A program made the position numbers and the translations under genes. Positions 40,863 through 48,603 of a stretch of 64,000 nt of DNA are shown piece by piece; positions within the stretch are counted from its first letter, which is position 1, and the number at the start of each line of letters is the position of its first letter. The stretch comes from Amarobacter sp964507025 (lineage in GTDB: Bacteria > Chloroflexota > Dehalococcoidia > Tepidiformales > Tepidiformaceae). Under the pieces are notes generated by a model that was given only the letters and a program-made list of their open reading frames with translations, did no database searches and had not been told where the DNA came from. The stretch spans positions 1 to 64,000 of the forward strand of contig CAZDOK010000010.1 of NCBI GenBank assembly GCA_964507025.1, in the 5' to 3' direction.

Positions 40863-42119
40863 GTGAGGTGGCTCCCGGTCGCGGCCGCCATGGCTGTCGC
40901 CGCCCTGATCCTCGGCGGCTGCCGTGAACCCGAATCCGACCCGTTCGAAACGCGCCCGCTCACTCCCGAGCTCCAGCAGATGCTCGAAGAGATCGCGGAT
41001 CTGCGCGGCCTCGAACCGCCGCCCGCGCTCGAAGCCGGGACCGTCTCGCGCCTGGACGTGCCCGCATTACTCGACCGAGAACTCACCGAAGCAGACCGCA
41101 TGTGGTTTGCGCAGACAACCACCCTCTACCGGCTCCTGGGCCACCTCGGCCCGGCCGAGGACTACCTCAGCGTGTTCCGCGACTTCGGAGCCGGGGCGAT
41201 AGTGGGCCTTTACTCGCCTGCTTCAAACCGGTTCTGGGTGGTCCAGCGCGAACCGGAGGTAGACCTCGAGGCGATGAGCCCGGTCGAGCGGTCGGCACTC
41301 GCCCACGAACTCGTGCACGCCATCCAGGACTACCATTTCGCCCTCGACGAGCTCTCAGCGCGCACCGCGGCCGACCTCGATTGGAGCATGGCGGCCACGA
41401 CGGTGATCGAAGGCGACGCGGTCACTCACCAGGGACTCTGGGACGGGCGGCAGCTGTCGCTTCCCGGGGGTACGCGCCTGTTTCTGGGCGCGCATGGGAC
41501 TGCTGGCCGGACACCACCGTCGATCGAGCGTGAACTGCGATTCCCGTACACCACGGGCGCCGAATGGGTGAACATCGTCCGCAGCGAGGAAGGCACGGCC
41601 GTGATTGACCGCTACCTCCGGGGCGAGCCGATCGCCACGGCGCACATCCTGCACCCGGAGCTGCGAAAAGCCGGCTGGCAGCCGGAGCGGGTGGTCCTGC
41701 CGGAGCTTGCCACGGCGCTCGGCGACGGGTGGTCGCGGGAGTCGGGGGGTACGTTCGGCGAGTTTCACCTGCGGAACTACCTAGAGCTAGGGCTTCCCGC
41801 GTTGCCGTCGGTGCAGGCAGCGGCCGGATGGCGAGGCGACCGTTATGACGTGTACGTGCATGAGGACTCGGCGGTCGCGGTGTTCCGCGTCCGGTTCGCG
41901 GACGCGGACGAGGCGGAGGCGTTCGCGGCAGCCCAACGGAGAATGCTCACCCCGGCCGGGGCGGAAGCCGCGCCGGCTGGTGAACCTTTCATCGCGGAAA
42001 TGAGGAACGGCCGAACGACGATCCAGCTCGCTTCGCCAAACTCATCCGAAGTGCTCTTTGTGGTGGGGTCGACGCGAGAAGCGGCGGAGCTGGCCGCGCG
42101 GGCCGTGCGGGACGCTTAA
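40863..42119 (+). CDS. Lipoprotein with HExxH metallopeptidase-like motif
   Basis: A 418-aa protein with a lipobox LILGGC (Cys20) after a hydrophobic start. HELVHAIQD (His148, Glu149, His152) sits in a helix of the gluzincin type. Downstream, AATTVIEGDAVTHQGLW may hold a third ligand Glu. The arrangement resembles uncharacterised secreted bacterial proteins with an HExxH site; peptidase activity is inferred. The start is GTG at 40863, since the open frame upstream runs antisense through the tRNA gene. It overlaps the P-loop kinase convergently at TTAA. Confidence 0.78.
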   Translation: MRWLPVAAAMAVAALILGGCREPESDPFETRPLTPELQQMLEEIADLRGLEPPPALEAGTVSRLDVPALLDRELTEADRMWFAQTTTLYRLLGHLGPAEDYLSVFRDFGAGAIVGLYSPASNRFWVVQREPEVDLEAMSPVERSALAHELVHAIQDYHFALDELSARTAADLDWSMAATTVIEGDAVTHQGLWDGRQLSLPGGTRLFLGAHGTAGRTPPSIERELRFPYTTGAEWVNIVRSEEGTAVIDRYLRGEPIATAHILHPELRKAGWQPERVVLPELATALGDGWSRESGGTFGEFHLRNYLELGLPALPSVQAAAGWRGDRYDVYVHEDSAVAVFRVRFADADEAEAFAAAQRRMLTPAGAEAAPAGEPFIAEMRNGRTTIQLASPNSSEVLFVVGSTREAAELAARAVRDA

Positions 42120-42640
42120 ACGGCAGGTCCGCGTACGCGGGCGGCAATCGCGGAAGCGACCTGCAGCGGCGACAGGCCAGCCGTGTCCACGACCTCGCCG
42201 AAAGCGGCGTCGTTCGCCATCGCCAGCCCGGACTCGAGGTGCGACCACCACCAGTCGTGTCCGTTGCGTGCGTCGGGTCGTCCCAGCACGCGCCGGCAGA
42301 GCTCGTCCTCGGGGGCAGTGAGCTGGAACAGGTGCAGATCCTGGTCGACGTGCCGTAGACGAGCGAGAAGCTCGTCCAGGTAGTCGCGCCGCCAGACTGC
42401 CATCGGCATGATCACGGTCCGGTGCCGGAGGCGGTACAGCCTGGCGCCCACGGGGACGATCCGTCTCCACGCAGCCAAGTCCTGGTAGTCCTCAGCCCGA
42501 TGGAAAGGTCCACACGCCATCCGCAAGGCGGCGCCGACGTGCTCCGGGTTGTAGTGCACGGCGCCCGGCAGCAGCGTCGCGAGGATGCGCGCGGTGGTGG
42601 ACTTGCCGACGCCGAACGGCCCATTCAGGAAGACCATCAC
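42116..42640 (-). CDS. P-loop kinase-like ATPase
   Basis: A 174-aa protein with a Walker A motif GPFGVGKST near the N terminus, conserved acidic/Arg segments (HYNPEHVGAALR), and LFQLTAPEDELCRRVLGR, typical of small nucleotide/sugar kinases and AAA_33-type ATPases. The substrate is unknown. The start is GTG at 42640. TAGACT lies exactly six bases upstream on the minus strand (42647-42652), a leaderless promoter candidate. Confidence 0.8.
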   Translation of the reverse strand: MMVFLNGPFGVGKSTTARILATLLPGAVHYNPEHVGAALRMACGPFHRAEDYQDLAAWRRIVPVGARLYRLRHRTVIMPMAVWRRDYLDELLARLRHVDQDLHLFQLTAPEDELCRRVLGRPDARNGHDWWWSHLESGLAMANDAAFGEVVDTAGLSPLQVASAIAARVRGPAV

Positions 42641-42646
42641 GGGAGG

Positions 42647-42652
42647 AGTCTA
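42647..42652 (-). promoter_or_regulatory. -10 box of a probable leaderless promoter (P-loop kinase)
   Basis: TAGACT on the minus strand, followed by CCTCCC and then GTG ATG. The six-base gap places transcription start on the start codon. The bases between are not an RBS in this orientation. Confidence 0.55.
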
Positions 42653-42684
42653 CCGGGCGGCCGTCGATGCCTCATTCCTGGCCG

Positions 42685-43482
42685 CTACACCGGCTTACAC
42701 GTATCGCACGGCACGTACCCCTCCGCCAGGGCTTCCTCGGGCGAGCGGAACGCGCGGTGCAGCGCCGGGTCCTCCTCGTCCAGGCCCGGGCAGGCGGCCA
42801 GACAGAACTCGTGCGTCCCCAGCTGGCCGATATAGCGCGGGGCGTGCTGGAGCCACTCCAGCCGTTCGTGCGTGACACCCTCCGCGCGCAGGACCTTCTC
42901 CTTCACCTCGGTGCCACCCGCCGAGTACTCGCCGAGTGTCCAGTCGGAGCGGACGACCCGGTGGCAGGGCACCACGAAGGGCACGGGATTATGGCCCAGT
43001 GCGGTGCCCGCTGCGCGGACCGCCCCCGGGGACCCGGCATGGCGGGCGACCCAGTGGTAGGGGCGGAGCTGCCCTTTCGGAATCGTCGCGGTTGTCTTGA
43101 GCACGGCCTGCTGGAACGGTGAGAGTTCGCCGAGGAAGGCGACATCACTGCCCCGGCGGCGGCCGGCGAAAACGGCGGAGACGGCCTCGCGCACCCGTTT
43201 GGAGTCGCCAAAGCCAGGCTCGAAGCCAAGACCTTCGTGCACCAGCGCATCGAAGCGTTCGAGGTCGCGGGTGACCATGTGGATCAGCTCGCCATCGTGC
43301 ACCAGCCGGATGGGGCCAACCGGCAGTTCGAGGTCGAACCAGCTCAGGCTGCGCGTGGCTCGCGCCTGGCGGGCGCGCAGTTCGGCACGAAGGCGCGTGG
43401 CGAAGCCTGGATCGGCGGTGCGCGCGAGTTCCTGGCGCACGTGTTCGGGGAGGGTGAGTTCGGGTTCAGCCATCATGCTCAT
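42685..43482 (-). CDS. Alkylated-DNA Cys methyltransferase with C-terminal Ada-type zinc module
   Basis: In this 265-aa protein, residues ~50-205 are an O6-alkylguanine transferase: PKGQLRPYHWVA, the Arg-finger segment SPGAVRAAGTALGHNP and the active-site VPCHRVV with Cys173. The C-terminal ~40 residues carry four Cys (227, 231, 259, 262) with spacing C-x3-C-x27-C-x2-C, nearly that of the Ada N-terminal methyl-acceptor zinc domain (C-x3-C-x26-C-x2-C), and SPEEALAEGYVPCDTCKP is Ada-like. In Ada this module precedes the rest; here the order is reversed and the AraC HTH is absent. It overlaps the ECF sigma gene. Confidence 0.88.
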   Translation of the reverse strand: MSMMAEPELTLPEHVRQELARTADPGFATRLRAELRARQARATRSLSWFDLELPVGPIRLVHDGELIHMVTRDLERFDALVHEGLGFEPGFGDSKRVREAVSAVFAGRRRGSDVAFLGELSPFQQAVLKTTATIPKGQLRPYHWVARHAGSPGAVRAAGTALGHNPVPFVVPCHRVVRSDWTLGEYSAGGTEVKEKVLRAEGVTHERLEWLQHAPRYIGQLGTHEFCLAACPGLDEEDPALHRAFRSPEEALAEGYVPCDTCKPV

Positions 43483-44005
43483 ATCCGGCCTCCACCAGGA
43501 TTTCGCGCAGACGATTGACGGCGCGATAAGTCAGTTGCTTCACGGCTGCCTCCGACTTCCCCAGCTGCTCCGCGACCTCACGGCAGGAACGTTCGTGGCC
43601 GAACCGAAGGACAACCACCTGCCGCTGGACATCCGGCAGCCGTGCCACCGCTGAGTGGACGAGCGCGCGCCGTTCGGCGAGTTCGGCGCCAGCACCGGGC
43701 CAGCCGTCGATAGGCTGGTCGTGATCCATGAGCGGGACCTCGCGGCCGGCCTTTCGGCCCCGGTCTCGCGCCAGGTTTCGCACGATGGTGCACAGCCAAG
43801 CGGCGAACGGTTTGCCGCGATCTTCGTACCTGGGCAGGTGCAGGAGCGCCCGCCGGTAGGCCTCGGCGGTCAGGTCCTCGGCCCCGGTGTGGTTGCCGGC
43901 GAGCGAGTAGGCGTAGCGGTACACCTCCGGCTGAGTCCGGTCATAGAGCGCGGCGAACGCGTCGGGCGATGCCTTCGCCGCTGCCACAAGCGCCGATTCG
44001 TCCAT
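43466..44005 (-). CDS. ECF-type sigma-70 family factor
   Basis: A 179-aa sigma factor. Region 2 spans AFAALYDRTQPEVYRYAYSLAGNHTGAEDLTAEAYRRALLHL. Region 4 is PDVQRQVVVLRFGHERSCREVAEQLGKSEAAVKQLTYRAVNRLREIL, with the HTH. Region 3 is missing, as in ECF factors. No anti-sigma gene follows; the next gene, overlapping by ~16 bases, is the Ada-like methyltransferase. The start is taken at ATG 44005, with in-frame GTG and TTG just upstream. TAGGCT lies six bases before the ATG. Confidence 0.9.
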   Translation of the reverse strand: MDESALVAAAKASPDAFAALYDRTQPEVYRYAYSLAGNHTGAEDLTAEAYRRALLHLPRYEDRGKPFAAWLCTIVRNLARDRGRKAGREVPLMDHDQPIDGWPGAGAELAERRALVHSAVARLPDVQRQVVVLRFGHERSCREVAEQLGKSEAAVKQLTYRAVNRLREILVEAGYEHDG

Positions 44006-44011
44006 CACCAA

Positions 44012-44017
44012 AGCCTA
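44012..44017 (-). promoter_or_regulatory. -10 box of a probable leaderless promoter (ECF sigma)
   Basis: TAGGCT on the minus strand ends six bases before the ATG of the sigma gene (TAGGCT, TTGGTG, ATG). It fits the same spacing as other leaderless candidates in the window. Confidence 0.45.
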
Positions 44018-44047
44018 ACGCGCCGCCCGCACCGTGGTAACGCCAGT

Positions 44048-44443
44048 TCAGCGCACTCGCCCGATTCGCCCAATCGGGTGGTAGCGGAAGATCACCCGGC
44101 CCACGATGTCGCCGGCGCGAACCGGGCCAAACTGGCGGCTATCGGTGCTCTCGGCCGGGTTGTCGCCTTCGATCCAGGCATGGTTTTCCTCGCTCATGCG
44201 GACGACGCGCTTCACCAGCATCCGGCGTGAATCCCGGGGGTCTGGTACGAGTACGACATCTCCGGTGCGGACAGGGCGGCTCGCGCGTGTCATCGCCTCG
44301 ACGATGACCCAGTCACCCGGGCAGAGCGCCGGGAGCATGCTCCGCCCGTCGATCTCCCAGCAGACGAAGCGACGGTGGCGCAGGTCGACCACAAACCCGA
44401 GTGCCAACGCGACGACCGCGGCGATGGCGAGACGGACGAACAT
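44048..44443 (-). CDS. S26-family signal peptidase
   Basis: A 131-aa membrane serine peptidase. An N-terminal hydrophobic helix (LAIAAVVALALGFVVDL) is followed by the catalytic Ser35 in DGRSMLPAL and the Lys78 in RRMLVKRVV, the Ser-Lys dyad of family S26. GDNPAESTDSRQFGPV is the conserved box E. At 131 aa it is a short form, as in special-purpose maturation peptidases. It is the last gene of the MarR-phosphatase-methyltransferase cluster, six bases after the methyltransferase. Confidence 0.88.
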   Translation of the reverse strand: MFVRLAIAAVVALALGFVVDLRHRRFVCWEIDGRSMLPALCPGDWVIVEAMTRASRPVRTGDVVLVPDPRDSRRMLVKRVVRMSEENHAWIEGDNPAESTDSRQFGPVRAGDIVGRVIFRYHPIGRIGRVR

Positions 44444-44449
44444 GTCGAG

Positions 44450-45142
44450 CTATCGAACGCGGATCGCGACCAGCAGCATGGCCGCGGGGAGCCGCCAGCG
44501 CACTTCCCAGCGCAGCCCGAGGCGGTCGAGCGGCGTGGGAAAGCGGTCCGAATCGGGGAATTCCTCCAAAAGCATCGTGGCGAGCCCCTCGGCACCGAGC
44601 GAACTCACCAGGTCACCCAAGGTCCATGCCCGGCCGTCGTCGTGTTCATCGTGGAAGTACGAACGTCCAACCACAAACAGACCCTTGTGCGCGGCGCCAA
44701 CGCTCGAAACGGGGTGCCGGTCGTAGATGACGAGCCGCCCCCCGGGCCGGAGCACCCGCGCCATGCTTGCCGCCCAGTGGTCGAACAGGGGCAGAGCATC
44801 GAGCGTGCCCCAGGGCACGTAGACCGCATCGAACGACTCGTCGCCGAAAACTGCCGCGGGACCGGCCGGGTCGCCCTCGACGAACGTCATGGTCATCCCG
44901 GCGCCGGAGGCGAGCCGACGTGCGCCTGCCAGCGATCGATTCTCGCCCATCACCGTGACCGCGGCGCCGAGGTTGACGAACGAGAGGGCCTCTTCGCCGC
45001 TGCCAGCGGGAGCGACCAGAATCGATTGTCCCGGGCGGGGGTCCATTCCCTCGGCCTCGGCCGGGTTCAAACAGCTGCCGCCGTGACGATAGAACTCCGG
45101 GTCGATTTCGAACCAGGACGCCTCGGGCTTCAGGAGCTCCAT
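44450..45142 (-). CDS. SAM-dependent methyltransferase
   Basis: A 230-aa class I methyltransferase. GQSILVAPAGSGEEALSFVNLGA is a degenerate motif I, VTVMGEN its strand-2 end, VEGDPAGPAAV the motif II region, SFDAVYVPWGTLD motif II/III and RVLRPGGRLVIYD motif III/post II. The substrate is unknown. Start ATG at 45142 overlaps the phosphatase stop (TGATG). The longer open frame upstream is antisense/shadow sequence of the phosphatase gene. Confidence 0.82.
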   Translation of the reverse strand: MELLKPEASWFEIDPEFYRHGGSCLNPAEAEGMDPRPGQSILVAPAGSGEEALSFVNLGAAVTVMGENRSLAGARRLASGAGMTMTFVEGDPAGPAAVFGDESFDAVYVPWGTLDALPLFDHWAASMARVLRPGGRLVIYDRHPVSSVGAAHKGLFVVGRSYFHDEHDDGRAWTLGDLVSSLGAEGLATMLLEEFPDSDRFPTPLDRLGLRWEVRWRLPAAMLLVAIRVR

Positions 45143-45852
45143 CAGGCGTTCAGGTCGCCGCGCGACTTCTGGAACGCCATCACGTGGCTGTAGTCGTTGA
45201 TGGTCAGGAGGAAGCGGCGCGTATCGGCGGCGCGCATCACCGTGATGCTCGTGTGGTGCACCGAGACCAGGTGGTCGAACACGGACCCGAGGACGCTGCT
45301 GAGGATGGCGTTGATTACGCCGCCGTGACACGCGACGACCACGCGCATCCCGACACTCTCTTGGATGATGCAATCCATCGCGCGGAACACGCGCTCCCGG
45401 AAGGCATCGACGTCTTCGCAATAGGGGTAGGCGGTGTGCTTCCGCGTGCGAGTCACCTCGCGGTAGATGTCGGCCAGTTGTTCACGTGAGTAGATATCGA
45501 GCAGGCCCTTGTCCTGCGGAGCGCGTTGCCAGAGGTCAATCTCGCGGAGGTCGGGCATCACCACCGGGGTGAGACCGTGATGGCGCGCGACCTCCTTCGC
45601 GGTGTCGTGGGCGCGGCGCATATCGCTGCTGTACACGCGGCCAATCCGGGCGGGAGCGAGGCGCTCACCGACGGCCTGGGCCTGCCGCTGCCCGAGCGCG
45701 GAAAGCGGCGCATCGTATGCCTGTCCCAGCGGGATGTTATCGAAGAACTGCTGCTCGCCATGGCGGACCAGCAGCACCTCGCACATCCCCTCGAACGATT
45801 CGGCGAATGGATTCTCCAGGTCGATAGTGCGGACTCGCCTGTGTGTGGTCAT
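45142..45852 (-). CDS. Histidine phosphatase superfamily protein
   Basis: A 236-aa protein. LLVRHGEQ (Arg30, His31) is the phosphate-binding RHG motif, YSSDMRRAHDTAKEVA holds the second Arg, REIDLW the Glu/Asp proton donor region and VVACHGGVINAILS the second His. The family covers phosphoglycerate mutase-like phosphatases, and the substrate is unknown. Its start overlaps the MarR gene by four bases (ATGA). Confidence 0.88.
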   Translation of the reverse strand: MTTHRRVRTIDLENPFAESFEGMCEVLLVRHGEQQFFDNIPLGQAYDAPLSALGQRQAQAVGERLAPARIGRVYSSDMRRAHDTAKEVARHHGLTPVVMPDLREIDLWQRAPQDKGLLDIYSREQLADIYREVTRTRKHTAYPYCEDVDAFRERVFRAMDCIIQESVGMRVVVACHGGVINAILSSVLGSVFDHLVSVHHTSITVMRAADTRRFLLTINDYSHVMAFQKSRGDLNA

Positions 45853-46352
45853 GCGTTACTCAACCCCGGCATGGCTACCGCCGCGAGATCCGGCTCCACG
45901 CTGGAGACGTACTCGCTGGCATTGACGAAGGCCCGGAGGCCGATGATCAGCGCCTCAAGGTCCCTGTGATTCATCTCGATAAGGATTCGCCGCGTGAAGG
46001 TTTCCGTGCCCTGCTCGAGCCGGCTGCAGACGGCCGCGCCCTGTTCGGTGAGCATGTTGCGGACGAGCCGGCGATCCGATTCGTCGTCCTCTCGCCGTAC
46101 CAGGTCCATCTTCACAAGCCGATCGACGATGCCTGAGATGGTAGGCGGCGTTACGCCAATGCGCTGGGCGAGCTCACCCGCGGTCACCCCGGGGGCCTCG
46201 CGCACGAGGAAGAGGACGCGCAGCTGGGCCGTGGTGAGCCCCATTTCGGCCCAGGCGCGGAAGCGCAGCGGATCGAACATGCTCACGGTGTGGCCGAAGT
46301 AGCGGATGGCGGTATCGACGGCGTGCTCGGAAGTTGGAGGTGAAGCCGACAC
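45849..46352 (-). CDS. MarR-family transcriptional regulator
   Basis: A 167-aa winged-helix regulator. LTTAQLRVLFLV, GVTAGELAQRIGVTPPTISGIVDRLVKMDLVRREDDESDRRLVRNMLTEQG carry the wHTH and the wing with the DxRxxxxxLT motif. MarR proteins usually repress their own operon and respond to small phenolics or oxidants. It heads the operon of phosphatase, methyltransferase and S26 peptidase. A near-palindrome upstream may be its operator. The start is GTG at 46352. Confidence 0.9.
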   Translation of the reverse strand: MSASPPTSEHAVDTAIRYFGHTVSMFDPLRFRAWAEMGLTTAQLRVLFLVREAPGVTAGELAQRIGVTPPTISGIVDRLVKMDLVRREDDESDRRLVRNMLTEQGAAVCSRLEQGTETFTRRILIEMNHRDLEALIIGLRAFVNASEYVSSVEPDLAAVAMPGLSNA

Positions 46353-46364
46353 GGTTAGCCTCGC

Positions 46365-46378
46365 GCGAAGGACTTCGC
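46365..46378. promoter_or_regulatory. Inverted repeat upstream of marR, candidate operator
   Basis: GCGAAG-GA-CTTCGC is a perfect 6-bp inverted repeat 12 bases upstream of the MarR start. A further GCGCGAAGCG half-site follows. Its position downstream of a TACGCT -10-like box fits autorepression by MarR. Inference only. Confidence 0.4.
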
Positions 46379-46467
46379 AGCGCGAAGCGTAACAGGCATG
46401 ACCCTCAAGGCGACAGTGCGCCGAGGCCTGGCAGGGCGGAGACCGTGCTTATGGGCGGCGCTATCGC

Positions 46468-46473
46468 GATACT
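46468..46473 (+). promoter_or_regulatory. -10 box of a probable leaderless promoter (MidA-like)
   Basis: GATACT ends six bases before the ATG of the MidA-like gene. TGAGGC lies between, so the short gap cannot both hold an RBS and follow a normal start site. Confidence 0.45.
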
Positions 46474-46479
46474 TGAGGC

Positions 46480-47556
46480 ATGACATTGGACCTCGACCCG
46501 GGGACGGCGGGACTTGGCAACCCGCGGCTGATCCAGGCCATCATCGATGAGATGGCCGGGGGGGCCATCTCGTTCGAACGTTTCATGGAGCTTGCCCTGT
46601 ACCATCCCGAACACGGGTACTACCGTAAGCCCGGGCGCATTGGCCGCCAGGGCGACTTCCTCACCAGCCCATCCATCCACCCGATGTTCGGCTGGGCCGT
46701 GGCTGCCTGGTGCCGCGAAACCTGGGAGCGCCTGGGCCGCCCGGATCCCTTCACCATCTTCGAGCCGGCGGCGGGCGAGGGCGCGCTCGCGAAGGCCATC
46801 CTCGACTGGGCGGAGGGGAGGGATGACGGATTTCGCCAGGCGATCCATTATGTCGCGCTCGAACCGAACTCCCCCGGCACTGACCCGCGCATCGAATGGG
46901 CGACACCACCGGTCAAGCCAGCCCAGGCCGGCGCGGTCGTTACGAACGAGTTCTTCGACGCACTGCCCGTCCGCCTGTTCGACGCAACGGCGCGCGGACC
47001 GGTCGAGGTCTTCGTGCGGTGGAATGGCGAGCGCTTTGTCGAACAACCGGGTGGTGTGGCATTGATCGATGACGCGCCATCGGAAGGACGGTTCGAGGTG
47101 AATCAGCGCGCCTACCCACTGATGCGCAGCCTATGTGCGCTCATCGAACGGGGGTCCGTGCTGGTGTTCGACTACGGGTACCCCCAGGAGGAGCTGTGGG
47201 CGCCTTGGCGAACGACCGGCACGCTCCTCTGCTTCTACCGGCACACGGCGCACGAGGATCCGTACATCCACGTTGGTGAGCAGGACATCACCACACACGT
47301 GAATTTCACAGAGCTCGCGGCAGCTGCGGAAGACGAGGGCATGGCGGTCTTCGGGCCGGTTGCCCAATCGGAGTTCCTCTACGCGCTCGGGCTGGGTGGA
47401 CTCGTCGATGCGGTGCGGGGCGACATGCAGGAGTACTTCACCCGCCGACGGGTACTCGAACAGCTGACCGACGGAGCCGGGCTGGGACGCATCCGCGTGC
47501 TGGCAGCAACGCGGGGCATCGAGGGCAGCATGCCGGGGTTCGAGGCCGTCCCGTGA
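46480..47556 (+). CDS. MidA/NDUFAF7-type SAM-dependent methyltransferase
   Basis: A 358-aa member of the DUF185 family. In eukaryotes NDUFAF7/MidA methylates an Arg in the complex I NDUFS2 subunit. Visible motifs: ELALYHPEHGYYRKPGRIGRQGDFLTSPSIHPMFG, the SAM-binding FEPAAGEGALAKAIL, VVTNEFFDALPVRLF and VFDYGYPQEELWAPWRTTGTLLCFYRHT. It lies far from nuoI/G, so a link to complex I is family knowledge only. It overlaps the peroxiredoxin gene (GTGAGC). Confidence 0.85.
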   Translation: MTLDLDPGTAGLGNPRLIQAIIDEMAGGAISFERFMELALYHPEHGYYRKPGRIGRQGDFLTSPSIHPMFGWAVAAWCRETWERLGRPDPFTIFEPAAGEGALAKAILDWAEGRDDGFRQAIHYVALEPNSPGTDPRIEWATPPVKPAQAGAVVTNEFFDALPVRLFDATARGPVEVFVRWNGERFVEQPGGVALIDDAPSEGRFEVNQRAYPLMRSLCALIERGSVLVFDYGYPQEELWAPWRTTGTLLCFYRHTAHEDPYIHVGEQDITTHVNFTELAAAAEDEGMAVFGPVAQSEFLYALGLGGLVDAVRGDMQEYFTRRRVLEQLTDGAGLGRIRVLAATRGIEGSMPGFEAVP

Positions 47557-48053
47557 GCGATGCACCCACCCTGAGCCCTCGCGACGTCCCCCTGGCCCCC
47601 GGCGACCTTGCGCCGCTGTTCACGCTCCCCGCGATAGGCACCGATGGCGAACAGCTGGAGCTGTCGCTTGCGGAGCTGATGGCGGCGGGCCCCGTGCTGC
47701 TCGTCTTTTACCAGGACGATGGGATGCCAATCTGCACGGCGGAGCTGAAGGCGTTCGCGCAGGAGCATGCGCTACTGACTGGCTCGGGGGTGCAGGTTGC
47801 GGCGATCAACACCAACGGCCTGGGTTCGCACCAGCGATTTCAAGAGCGCGATCGGTATCCGTTTCCGCTCATCAGCGACTTCTACGGGGACGTGGTGAAG
47901 GCCTACGGCATGTGGGATCCCGACGAGGAGAAGTCACGCCGCGGTGTGGTGATCACCGGGCTGGATGGCCACGTGACCTATGTACTGCCGCACTTCAACC
48001 CGGGGAGCGTATCGACCTTCGAGGAGATCTTCCGGGCCCTCGGTCTCGCCTGA
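47553..48053 (+). CDS. Peroxiredoxin / AhpC-TSA family protein
   Basis: A 166-aa thioredoxin-fold peroxidase. FYQDDGMPICTAELKAFAQEH holds the peroxidatic Cys61 in place of the usual P-x3-T-x2-C context, so the Pro/Thr environment is partly changed. ISDFYGDVVKAYGMWDPDEEKSRRGVVIT is the typical second half. There is no second Cys at the C terminus, so it is probably a 1-Cys or atypical form. The GTG start overlaps the MidA-like stop. Confidence 0.85.
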   Translation: MSDAPTLSPRDVPLAPGDLAPLFTLPAIGTDGEQLELSLAELMAAGPVLLVFYQDDGMPICTAELKAFAQEHALLTGSGVQVAAINTNGLGSHQRFQERDRYPFPLISDFYGDVVKAYGMWDPDEEKSRRGVVITGLDGHVTYVLPHFNPGSVSTFEEIFRALGLA

Positions 48054-48079
48054 CAGCGTGCTGTTCGAACTGGTACCGT
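48050..48079 (+). promoter_or_regulatory. Promoter of the NifU-like gene (leaderless)
   Basis: CTGACA (48050-48055) and TACCGT (48074-48079) are 18 bp apart. The -10 ends six bases before the GTG start. This is one of the few leaderless candidates with a good -35 as well. Confidence 0.6.
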
Positions 48080-48085
48080 TTCCGT

Positions 48086-48460
48086 GTGGCCGCGTACTCC
48101 GACACCGTGATGGAGCACTTCGAACACCCCCGGAACGCGGGTGAGCTGGAGCAGCCCGACGGCGAAGCCACGACAGCGAACCCGGTCTGCGGCGACCGCA
48201 TGCGCGTGATGATCCGGGTGGCGGATGGGCGGGTAGCCGAAGTGCGCTGGCAAACGCGGGGGTGTCCTCCGGCGATCGCGACCAGCTCGTTCGCGAGCGA
48301 AATGGTGCGCGGCTGGACCCTTGAGGACGTGGAAGCGCTGACACGCGACCGCATCGCCGAGGCCATCGGGGGCCTCCCTCCCGACAAGGTGCACTGCAGT
48401 GTGCTCGCCGCGGACGCGCTCCGGGCGGCCATTGCCAACTACCGCTCGAAAGCCCGCTGA
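48086..48460 (+). CDS. NifU/IscU-like iron-sulfur scaffold
   Basis: A 124-aa protein. YSDTVMEHFEHPRNAGEL is the N-terminal signature of IscU/SufU/NifU scaffolds. The cluster ligands are Cys in NPVCGDRM, Cys in TRGCPPAIATSS and Cys in KVHCSVLAADAL. It differs from classic IscU in GCPPAIA replacing GCAIS/GCGSA. The start is GTG at 48086 with no RBS but a promoter at leaderless distance; ATG at 48110 would truncate the signature. It may feed the Fe-S proteins of the window such as NuoI/NuoG. Confidence 0.85.
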   Translation: MAAYSDTVMEHFEHPRNAGELEQPDGEATTANPVCGDRMRVMIRVADGRVAEVRWQTRGCPPAIATSSFASEMVRGWTLEDVEALTRDRIAEAIGGLPPDKVHCSVLAADALRAAIANYRSKAR

Positions 48461-48603
48461 ACATCCCCGAGCAAAGGCGTTCACAAAGGAAAGACGCCCC
48501 GCTTCGTCCCGCCCCGGTCACCGGGCAGTAACCGGCCGGTCCCCGGCTACGGTCGATTTCCCTAACAGGCTCCCCTGGCATCCCGGGAGCTCTGGGGGAT
48601 TCG
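48461..48603 (+). other. GC-rich leader of the CAP-domain gene
   Basis: This 143-bp gap contains several possible stems, for example GGCGT...ACGCC near 48477-48502, CCCGGTCACCGGG and CCGGCCGG. It could be a structured leader RNA, but I recognise no riboswitch family in it. The RBS is TGGGGGA before ATG 48604. Confidence 0.3.

Noticed and set aside
40645..40866. Short frame containing FEPLISALRG
   Set aside because: This is the antisense translation of tRNA-Glu (CUC), a well-known false ORF. Only the tRNA is real.
48461..48603. c-di-GMP, c-di-AMP or cobalamin riboswitch
   Set aside because: The conserved cores of these classes could not be matched by eye.
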